5,770 bases of DNA from positions 1-5,770 of the forward strand of contig DAHVAB010000177.1 in NCBI GenBank assembly GCA_027314825.1, in the 5' to 3' direction. Shown here piece by piece: positions 1-4,679 of the stretch. The notes beneath the pieces were generated by a model. The model ran no database searches. It saw only the letters and a program-made list of their open reading frames with translations, and was not told the origin of the DNA. The position numbers were made by a program, and so were the translations under genes. Within the stretch, counting starts at the first letter, position 1. Every line of letters begins with the position of its first letter. This stretch comes from Solirubrobacterales bacterium (GTDB lineage Bacteria > Actinomycetota > Thermoleophilia > Solirubrobacterales > Solirubrobacteraceae).

Positions 1-766
1 GCACGTAGCCCTCCGCAGGCCGTAGCTCGACGGCGCCGAGGCCATGCGGGAGACGCAGGCTACGTCGATAGGCCCCATCAAGCGCCTCCTCGACGCCCAG
101 GACCGCGCGGCGCGCGAGGAAGGCGATCGTCGCCTCCCCGTCGTGCGGCAGACGGCATGGCAGCCGCAGCGAGATCGTGCCGCTGTCCTCTGAGCGGCCA
201 TGCCTTCGCGCTCGCGCGCGCAGGGCGCTTGGCGTCGACGCGAAGACCTCGCTGATCGTGGCGTTGAACTGGCGTACGCTCCGGAAGCCGGCGGCGAAGC
301 ACACCTCGGTCACGGTCAGCGCAGTCGTCTCCAGCAGGATGCGGGCGGTCTGCGCGCGCTGCGCGCGCGCGAGCGCGAGCGGTCCTGCGCCGGCGACCGC
401 CACCAGCTGGCGATGGATGTGACGCTCTGTGTACCCCAGGCGCCGAGCGAGTCCGCCCACTCCCTCTCGGTCGACCACTCCGTCGGCGATCAGGCGCATC
501 GCGCGGCCAACGAGATCTGCGCGCAGATCCCACTCCGGCGAGCCGGGGGTGGCGTCGGGGCGGCAGCGCTTGCAGGCGCGAAAGCCCGCCGCCTGCGCGG
601 CGGCCGCCGAGCGGAAGAAGCGCACGTTCTCGCGCTTTGGCGTGCGCGCCGGGCAGCTCGGCCTGCAGTAGATGCCTGTGCTCGTGACGCCGCAGTAGAC
701 CCAGCCGTCAAAGCGGGGGTCGCAGGCGACGATGGCCTGCCAGAACCGGTCGGAGTCGACGTCCAT
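1..766 (-). CDS. alkA: Ada-type zinc domain / AraC HTH / AlkA N-domain fusion (alkylation-damage regulator and 3-methyladenine glycosylase), C-terminus cut by window edge
   Basis: Translating the minus strand from ATG 766 gives 255 residues with no stop before the edge. Residues 8-75 are an Ada N-terminal zinc domain. It has the methyl-acceptor pattern GIYCRPSC (C34, C38) and FRACKRCRPD (C65, C68), the four cysteines that in Ada bind zinc and take methyl groups from phosphotriesters. Residues 85-185 are an AraC-type double HTH (for example LARRLGYTERHIHR and CFAAGFRSVRQFN). From about residue 195, ISLRLPCRLP through LRLPHGLGAVELRPAEGYV matches the N-terminal domain of AlkA glycosylases; the HhH catalytic domain would lie beyond base 1. 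This layout matches actinobacterial Ada-AlkA proteins such as the mycobacterial one. The inferred role is sensing methylated DNA, activating the adaptive response, and excising 3-methyladenine. The frame stays open upstream to 937, but the Ada fold begins just after ATG 766. No convincing Shine-Dalgarno sequence is visible, and an in-frame GTG lies at 774. Confidence 0.93.
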   Translation of the reverse strand, partial: MDVDSDRFWQAIVACDPRFDGWVYCGVTSTGIYCRPSCPARTPKRENVRFFRSAAAAQAAGFRACKRCRPDATPGSPEWDLRADLVGRAMRLIADGVVDREGVGGLARRLGYTERHIHRQLVAVAGAGPLALARAQRAQTARILLETTALTVTEVCFAAGFRSVRQFNATISEVFASTPSALRARARRHGRSEDSGTISLRLPCRLPHDGEATIAFLARRAVLGVEEALDGAYRRSLRLPHGLGAVELRPAEGYV

Positions 767-792
767 GCCGCCCACGATGTCACACCGGCAGG

Positions 793-806
793 CCGCCACC
801 TGGCGG
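793..806. promoter_or_regulatory. Short perfect inverted repeat upstream of the Ada/AlkA gene
   Basis: The arms CCGCCA and TGGCGG are separated by two bases, and the nearer arm ends 26 bases upstream of the ATG at 766. It sits in the 157-bp spacer (767-923) between divergent genes, where an operator would be expected. In such GC-rich DNA a 6-bp dyad can occur by chance, and no known Ada box was matched. The rest of the spacer shows no confident promoter. Confidence 0.25.
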
Positions 807-913
807 AAATCGGACGTGAGCCGCGAATGCGATGTAGGGGACCGAAACCCGCGAGCTTTGGGCCTGCGCTCATGCGACCGTTGCAGAGGCCACGATCCTT
901 CGACCCCATAGGC

Positions 914-918
914 AGGAG
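914..918 (+). promoter_or_regulatory. Ribosome binding site for the broken alpha/beta hydrolase
   Basis: AGGAG lies five bases before the ATG at 924, an optimal Shine-Dalgarno arrangement. It fixes the start of the hydrolase remnant and shows that this end of the gene is the genuine 5' end rather than an internal fragment. Confidence 0.7.
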
Positions 919-923
919 ATCCG

Positions 924-1233
924 ATGACAGGCAACGCTCATCACCTGTGCAGCGAGCGCTTCGATCACAGCTACGCCGAGCTCAGCGGAGCTCGCCTTCA
1001 CTACGCTGGTGATGTATCCAACCGCGGACAGGTGGATCATGCCCGCCTCTCATCAAGGACTCGACCGCTTCGTCACCGACCTGACGTTCGTGGAGGTCGG
1101 CGGGGCGACCCACTGGCTCGCCGAGGAGCGACCAGAGCTCGTGAACGAGACGATTCGCAGCCATCTCAGGCGATCTGCGGATTGGGGGCGATCTCTCGAC
1201 GGGCTTGCTGGCGCACCCTGGAGCGGGCGTTAG
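924..1233 (+). pseudogene. Alpha/beta hydrolase (epoxide-hydrolase-like) remnant with internal deletion and frameshift
   Basis: Two pieces of one protein are present in different frames. From ATG 924, about 29 residues (ending FDHSYAELSGARLHYAG) read like the N-terminus of an alpha/beta hydrolase, where a first strand such as 'LxGxRLHY' leads into the core. From about 1006 the frame changes and LVMYPTADRWIMPASHQ, followed by FVEVGGATHWLAEERPELVN and ETIRSHLRR, reads like the family's C-terminus, including the catalytic histidine (GATHW). Intact members are usually about 280-300 aa, so roughly 200 residues, including the nucleophile elbow and catalytic acid, are missing. The probable true C-terminus is near 1180; the frame then runs on to a stop at 1233 inside the convergent regulator gene. 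No activity is expected. The family assignment rests on motifs recognised by eye. A sequencing or assembly error cannot be excluded, although it would have to remove a large block. Confidence 0.75.
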
Positions 1234-1540
1234 ATGGCGCCGCGGCCGGTTCGGCCGCGACGACGATCGCCTGCAGAGCCGCCAGGTGCCCGCGCAGGGC
1301 CGCTCGGCCTGGGCCGTTGAGCGTGACCTGCCGCCGAGAGCGTGAGCTCGCCCGCACACGGGAGACCTCGACGTAGCCGGCACCGGCGAGCGCTGAGAGG
1401 TGCTTGCTCAGGACCGAGTCTGAGACCTCCAGGCTGTCCCGTATGTCGGAGAAGGGCAAGCTTCGCACCGGCGAGAGCAGCGCGCATATCTGCAGGCGCA
1501 AGGGCGCGTGGATCAACTCGTCGAACGCTGCTTCGCTCAC
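1166..1540 (-). CDS. Winged-helix transcriptional regulator (ArsR/MarR-like, HTH_27 type)
   Basis: This is a 124-residue protein if it starts at GTG 1540, whose G is shared with the TAG stop of the upstream membrane-protein gene. A GTG at 1549 is equally in frame. The first 90 residues are a winged-helix domain: FDELIHAPLRLQICALL (helix 1), then LPFSDIRDSLEVSDSVLSKHLSALAGAGYVEV, where S40 to L52 form the DNA-recognition helix, and then a basic wing (RVRASSRSRRQVTL). The pattern 'FDELIHxPLRLxIxxLL...VSDSxLSKHL' is characteristic of the small winged-helix regulators widespread in Actinobacteria. The tail after about residue 95 is Ala/Arg-rich and unstructured. It is co-transcribed after a four-TM protein, so it probably controls its own operon through the dyads at 2010-2056. 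Its ligand is unknown. Its 3' end overlaps the running-on frame of the hydrolase remnant by 68 bp. Confidence 0.88.
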   Translation of the reverse strand: MSEAAFDELIHAPLRLQICALLSPVRSLPFSDIRDSLEVSDSVLSKHLSALAGAGYVEVSRVRASSRSRRQVTLNGPGRAALRGHLAALQAIVVAAEPAAAPSNARSRVRQQARREIAPNPQIA

Positions 1541-2016
1541 TATGGCCACGCGCGCGCCGCACGACGGCGGTAGGAGGCCTTTGCGGCGAACAGGCAGGCC
1601 GCAACGATCACAGTCACGGCTGCACCAAGTCCCCAGCTCGCGAGGGCTGAGTTCCTGTGGCTGGCAAGCAGGTGCGGGCCGATCAGCCCGCCGACGAGCA
1701 TGGCGAGAGCGAGGAGCGTCACTTCGACGACGCCCCACCTGGGCTTCGGCCACGAACGCAACGGACGCCACTGGTTGCGGGCGGCGAGCCGCAGAAGCTC
1801 GGCGACGAGCCACACGACCGCGGCGATGCTCACCACGTCTCCTGGCGACTTGTTGGCCGCTGGGACCGTCAGCGCGCCGCAGAAGAGGCTCACCGCGAGG
1901 ATCAGGCCCGCTGGGAGCATCGCACGGCGCGCCGATGCGTCGCGTGCCTGGCCGGCGGCGCGCAGCTGCTCTCGGGCTGCGCCAGGGGGGATCGAGGCCG
2001 GCGACTGCTTTTCCAT
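1540..2016 (-). CDS. Four-TM integral membrane protein of unknown function
   Basis: This is a 158-residue protein. Residues 1-33 are polar and cytosolic (PPGAAREQLRAAGQARDASARR), resembling the 'PEEAR..L..A' leader of small actinobacterial membrane proteins. Four hydrophobic stretches follow at about 34-53, 60-78, 96-117 and 123-146, and a basic tail (SYRRRAARAWP) suggests a cytosolic C-terminus. No catalytic motif is visible and I do not recognise a specific function. It is the first gene of a two-gene unit with the winged-helix regulator, and the stop and start codons share a base (TAGTG), which implies translational coupling. Pairs of this kind are common in Actinobacteria and the membrane protein is usually annotated hypothetical. 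The ATG at 2016 has no Shine-Dalgarno sequence. It sits about where transcription should begin, so the mRNA is probably leaderless. Confidence 0.85.
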   Translation of the reverse strand: MEKQSPASIPPGAAREQLRAAGQARDASARRAMLPAGLILAVSLFCGALTVPAANKSPGDVVSIAAVVWLVAELLRLAARNQWRPLRSWPKPRWGVVEVTLLALAMLVGGLIGPHLLASHRNSALASWGLGAAVTVIVAACLFAAKASYRRRAARAWP

Positions 2017-2024
2017 ACTGGAAA
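2010..2024. promoter_or_regulatory. 15-bp inverted repeat covering the membrane-protein start codon
   Basis: TTTCCA and TGGAAA are separated by three bases (TAC), forming a perfect 6-bp-arm dyad. The minus-strand ATG (2016-2014) lies inside it. It abuts the predicted -10 box, so a bound repressor would block initiation. Being AT-leaning in a GC-rich background makes it stand out. The operator role is inferred. Confidence 0.4.
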
Positions 2025-2052
2025 GTTAGCACATGACTTGCCGTGACGGCAA
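2023..2052 (-). promoter_or_regulatory. Predicted sigma70-like promoter of the membrane protein / regulator operon
   Basis: On the minus strand, TTGCCG (2052-2047, four of six matches to TTGACA) is followed after 18 bases by TAACTT (2028-2023) as a -10 candidate. Six bases then lead to the A of ATG 2016. A start at that distance from the -10 would produce a leaderless transcript, which is common in Actinobacteria and agrees with the missing ribosome binding site. The match is by eye and only moderate. Confidence 0.4.
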
Positions 2053-2056
2053 GTCA
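2034..2056. promoter_or_regulatory. 23-bp perfect inverted repeat, candidate operator
   Basis: TGACTTGCCG and CGGCAAGTCA are exact reverse complements separated by TGA, giving 10 of 10 paired bases. The repeat spans the predicted -35 box and spacer of the leftward operon, a classic repressor position. The size suits a dimeric winged-helix protein, and the obvious candidate is the regulator encoded by the second gene of that operon (autoregulation). It lacks a following T-run on either strand, so an intrinsic terminator is less likely. Confidence 0.6.
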
Positions 2057-2084
2057 CCGGGCTTCCAGCAGATCACCGGGCTTC
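2054..2084. repeat. Two exact copies of a 12-base direct repeat, 19 bp apart
   Basis: TCACCGGGCTTC occurs at 2054-2065 and again at 2073-2084, with starts 19 bases apart (close to two helical turns). The first copy overlaps the right arm of the 23-bp palindrome. It lies upstream of the gluQ start and could be a tandem regulator site or a small local duplication. Nothing else in the gap to 2138 is recognisable. Confidence 0.45.
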
Positions 2085-2137
2085 TACATCGCCGCCTCTT
2101 CCCGAGGGCCTCAGGCCGCTTCGGCGAGATGAGGCGG

Positions 2138-3142
2138 ATGAGCATCCTTGACGCTCCCAAGTCGTCTGCGGCCGGCGCAGGCCGCTACGCGCCCAGTCCC
2201 TCTGGCTCGCTCCATATCGGCAACCTGCGCACCGCGCTGATCGCCTGGCTCGCGGCGCGGTCGCGCGGCGCGCCCTTCGCGCTGCGGATCGAGGATCTCG
2301 ACCGCGAGCGCTCACGCCCTGAGCACGAGCGCTCCCAGCTTCACGACCTCGCTGCGCTCGGCATCGACTGGGATGGGCTGGTCATGCGCCAGTCTGAGCG
2401 CTTCGAGGAGCACCGGCAGGCCTTCGAGGCGCTGCGCGCCGCGGGGCGCGTCTACCCCTGCTGGTGCAGCCGCGCAGACATCAGGGAGGCGGCCTCCGCG
2501 CCGCATGGCGCAGCAGGCATCGGCCGCTACCCAGGCACCTGCGGGCAGCTCAGTGTCGCCGCGCGCCGCCGCCGCGCCCAGCAGGTGGACCGTCTGCCCG
2601 CCTGGCGCCTGGATGGGCGCGAGCAGCGCGTGCGCTTCCACGACGGGCTGCGTGGGATCTGCGAGGGCGCGGTGGCCGACAATAATGCTCGCAGCAAGGA
2701 GATCAGCAACCTCATCGGAAAGCTGCGCGAGAAGCGGCCGAGTCGCGACATCTTCATCGCCGGCTTCCGAGAGCTCAGGGCATCGGAGCTCTATAGCCAG
2801 CAGAAGAAGCTGGTGGCATACATTCTGCGGCGATTCCACGCGCAGAATGTGGGCCTTCCTCCTGAGACACACGCGATGACCATCGAGCACATCACAAGCC
2901 AAGGCAAAGGCGCGGATCCAGACGTGATCGCGACCGTCGGCAACTTGCTCTACGTGGATGGAGAGCTGAATGAGAGGCTGGGCGCGAGGTCGTTCTCGGC
3001 CAAGAAGCGGGTCCTCGAAGACGCAAAGGGTGTGTGGGTCGACGAAGTTGTCCGTAAGAGCGCTGCTTGGGATCGCGACAGGATTCAAGAGCGCACGGTG
3101 GCCCTGGCCGAACGGGCATACGATGACCTCTGGCCCTTCTAA
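2138..3142 (+). CDS. Chimeric ORF: N-terminal half of glutamyl-Q tRNA(Asp) synthetase joined in frame to the C-terminal part of a DUF262/DUF1524 (GmrSD-like) HNH nuclease
   Basis: The ORF is 334 residues from ATG 2138; ATG 2129 is a three-codon longer option. Residues 15-179 are GluQ (YadB family), the GluRS-like enzyme that attaches glutamate to queuosine on tRNA-Asp. It has RYAPSPSGSLHIGN (HIGH-type motif, 16-29), RIEDLDRER (50-58), and the GluQ zinc site YPCWC...YPGTC (C108, C110, Y131, C135). The second half of the catalytic fold, including the KMSKS-like loop, is absent. After GAV (177-179) the sequence becomes a DUF262-type helical linker (RSKEISNLIGKLREK..., QQKKLVAYILRRF). A DUF1524 HNH domain follows: MTIEHITSQ (H251), VGNLLYVDGELNERL (N269, N278), SFSAKKRVL, and WDRDRIQERTVALAERAYDDLWP at the end. 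The DUF262 NTPase half is missing. GC falls sharply at the join. Neither parent is complete, so tRNA charging is not expected and nuclease activity is doubtful. An internal GTG at 2672 preceded by GAGGG could start the nuclease part alone. Confidence 0.85.
   Translation: MSILDAPKSSAAGAGRYAPSPSGSLHIGNLRTALIAWLAARSRGAPFALRIEDLDRERSRPEHERSQLHDLAALGIDWDGLVMRQSERFEEHRQAFEALRAAGRVYPCWCSRADIREAASAPHGAAGIGRYPGTCGQLSVAARRRRAQQVDRLPAWRLDGREQRVRFHDGLRGICEGAVADNNARSKEISNLIGKLREKRPSRDIFIAGFRELRASELYSQQKKLVAYILRRFHAQNVGLPPETHAMTIEHITSQGKGADPDVIATVGNLLYVDGELNERLGARSFSAKKRVLEDAKGVWVDEVVRKSAAWDRDRIQERTVALAERAYDDLWPF
2672..2681 (+). other. Recombination junction: gluQ sequence to defence-gene sequence
   Basis: Homology to GluQ stops at ...GLRGICEGAV, where the family would continue roughly 'DDxVLRRxDGVPAYxLAVVVDD'. 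DUF262-like sequence starts within one or two codons. Hand-counted GC in 60-base blocks is 48/60 (2221-2280) and 49/60 (2521-2580) before the join, and 36/60 (2701-2760), 35/60 (2761-2820) and 34/60 (3001-3060) after it. AT-rich codons (AAT AAT) appear immediately. No target-site duplication or att core could be identified, since the other boundary is outside the window. Confidence 0.7.
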
Positions 3143-3611
3143 CGCTCGTTTGCCAGGTCAAAACCAGCGGCTGGTTGCCCCGCCGCCATCGTCGCCAGCC
3201 GTGCGATCGGTCATGCAGGGGAACAAAGCCTCCGGAACTACTCCAGAGCTCGTGCTGCGCTCCGCGCTTCACCGGCGTGGCCTTCGCTTCCGGGCACACC
3301 GCCAACCTCACCCCGACGTTCGCTGTCGAGCGGACGCGGTGTTCGCGGGCGCGCGCGTCGCTGTGTTTGTAGACGGCTGCTTCTGGCATCGCTGTCCTGA
3401 GCACGGCGTCGAGCCGCGGACGAATGCGAGCTACTGGCAAGCGAAGCTCGACCGCAACGTGGCGCGGGATCGTCGCAACGACGCGGCCCTCGCCGCCGCA
3501 GGGTGGCTCGTGGTGCGGATATGGGAGCACGAGCAGCCGGAAGTGGCTGCCGACCGCGTCGAGGCAGCCGTCAGGGAGCGCCAAGCGCCGCCAGTCCGGC
3601 GACCAGGCTGA
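3123..3611 (+). CDS. vsr: Very short patch repair (Vsr) DNA mismatch endonuclease
   Basis: This is a 162-residue protein. Vsr nicks next to T in T:G mismatches that arise when 5-methylcytosine deaminates, and it normally accompanies m5C methyltransferases. Visible landmarks are AVRSVMQGNKASGTTPELVLRSALHRRGLRFR (26-57), the catalytic Asp in CRADAVF (D71, equivalent by spacing to D51 of E. coli Vsr), VAVFVDGCFWHRCPEHG (79-95; C86 and H89 match E. coli C66 and H69), NVARDRRND (112-120) and the closing VVRIWEHE (130-137). D84 replaces the E. coli active-site H64, and the zinc ligands are shifted (C91, H94 and H135 are likely). These are features I associate with actinobacterial Vsr proteins. ATG 3123 lies inside the end of the chimeric ORF (20-bp overlap), suggesting coupling. 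The tail overlaps the end of the opposite-strand restriction gene by 41 bp. The first 22 residues are low-complexity, and a later start is possible but no better supported. Confidence 0.93.
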   Translation: MTSGPSNARLPGQNQRLVAPPPSSPAVRSVMQGNKASGTTPELVLRSALHRRGLRFRAHRQPHPDVRCRADAVFAGARVAVFVDGCFWHRCPEHGVEPRTNASYWQAKLDRNVARDRRNDAALAAAGWLVVRIWEHEQPEVAADRVEAAVRERQAPPVRRPG

Positions 3612-4656
3612 TCCAGCGCTCTTGTGCGCGACCGCTGAGATCGTGCTCTTGCATCCGCTCAGCGTAGGCGGCCGGGAACCGCTGCGCGATGCTGGACGCG
3701 GTCTGCAGAGCGTGCAGAGTGACGCTTGCGAATAGCTCAGGGACCGCCTCGACGACCTCGATGAGGACGCCGTACCGCGCCAGGGCCCGTGCTCGAAGGC
3801 CGTCACGGTCGATCGGCGGCTGGCCTTGGCCGATAGCGACGAGCAACGCCTTGTCGCAGTCCAGGGAGCGTGCGCTGGCTGCGAGCTGGAGGCCGGTCTC
3901 CTCGCCTACGGGCTGCTGCTTGACCTCGACCCCAAGCGCTATGCGAGCGCCGTAGCGAACGCGCACGTCGAGGGGGCGCGGGTTGTTGATGCCCGCCAGG
4001 TCGACTTCGTCGTAGACGCAGTCGAGCAGCGCGGCGGTGAGCGCTTGGCCGCGCTTTCCACCTTCGGCGTCCTCTGTGCAGAAGAGCGTCGCGAGCTCGA
4101 CGACCTCGCGATAGCTGCCGGCACGCACCTCTGCGACCGCTGCGACCTGCGAGCGAAGCTCGCTGGCGTGCTCCATTCGGAGGCGCAGGAAGGCAGCGAG
4201 AGCCAGGAGCGCCTGCTCGGCCGTGAGCTTCGCGAGATCCTGCAGGTAGCGGACGAAGTCCTCGTGAAATGGTCGGACGTCGCTGCGGAGGCTGGCGAAG
4301 CGGTCGATGCGGTCAGCGTTGCGGTAGAAGGGCGAGTTGTTCAGAGGCCATTGCCCCGTGACGCCCATGTGGTACCCGTAGCGATCCGCCTGGGCCGCCA
4401 TGAATTCGGCTACACCGCGAAGCGAGTAGCCCGTGGGTCCAGCCTTCGCGGTGCGAGCAAGCGTGTTGACCCGTGGGTCGCTCGCCTTGGCGAGCAGCGC
4501 GGCGCCGAGAGCCGCGACGTAGGTCTTGCTCGGCGACCGCTCGATCCGCCGGACACGGTGCAGCCACTCCTCAGGCAGGTACTCATCGGACCGCGCGATC
4601 GCAGCCGCGCGGTCGAGGACGACTTCCAGGCTCCCCATGTTCAGCTTGATCGCCAA
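3571..4656 (-). CDS. Type II restriction endonuclease, SacI family (predicted target GAGCTC)
   Basis: This is a 361-residue protein, close to the roughly 358 aa of SacI. It is recognised from the family-like N-terminal run LAKASDPRVNTL (55-66), GPTGYSLRGVAEF (73-85) and especially GVTGQWPLNNSPFYRN (98-113), which resembles the conserved 'TGREPLNNQPF' segment of SacI-family enzymes as I remember it. A PD-(D/E)xK-like core is visible as RPLDVRVRYGARIALGVEVKQ (D230, E244, K246), consistent with metal-dependent cleavage. The start is TTG 4656: it begins MAIKLNMGSLEVVLDRA, which matches the expected N-terminal length, and an in-frame TAG lies five codons upstream. ATG 4638 is an alternative. It follows the methyltransferase gene by 23 bp on the same strand, so the protecting enzyme is made first. 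The GAGCTC specificity is inference from the family; members may have diverged. Confidence 0.85.
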   Translation of the reverse strand: MAIKLNMGSLEVVLDRAAAIARSDEYLPEEWLHRVRRIERSPSKTYVAALGAALLAKASDPRVNTLARTAKAGPTGYSLRGVAEFMAAQADRYGYHMGVTGQWPLNNSPFYRNADRIDRFASLRSDVRPFHEDFVRYLQDLAKLTAEQALLALAAFLRLRMEHASELRSQVAAVAEVRAGSYREVVELATLFCTEDAEGGKRGQALTAALLDCVYDEVDLAGINNPRPLDVRVRYGARIALGVEVKQQPVGEETGLQLAASARSLDCDKALLVAIGQGQPPIDRDGLRARALARYGVLIEVVEAVPELFASVTLHALQTASSIAQRFPAAYAERMQEHDLSGRAQERWISLVAGLAALGAP

Positions 4657-4679
4657 GCCGGCCGCAGCCTACTATTCGC

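Noticed and set aside
351..372. Alternating GC run (possible Z-DNA or simple repeat)
   Set aside because: It encodes the in-frame LALARAQRAQ helix of the AraC domain, so ordinary codon use explains it.
200..1012. Plus-strand open frame of 270 codons over the Ada/AlkA gene
   Set aside because: It is antisense to a gene with complete Ada zinc and AraC motifs, and its translation is low-complexity Arg/Ala.
1166..2032. A single 288-residue protein ending in the winged-helix domain
   Set aside because: Its first 160 residues are the out-of-frame, Arg/Ala/Pro-rich reading of the membrane-protein gene, whereas the +1-shifted frame has clear TM segments and ends at the regulator start.
2034..2056. 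The palindrome as an intrinsic terminator
   Set aside because: No T-run follows on either strand, and both flanking genes point away from it, so there is nothing to terminate.
2033..2137. Longer gluQ start at ATG 2033
   Set aside because: The extra 35 residues have no resemblance to the family, which begins shortly before the APSPSG motif, and the extension would run through the palindrome and direct repeats.
2312..3088. Minus-strand open frame of 258 codons
   Set aside because: It lies opposite the GluQ/DUF1524 ORF, crosses the composition break without change in character and has no motif.
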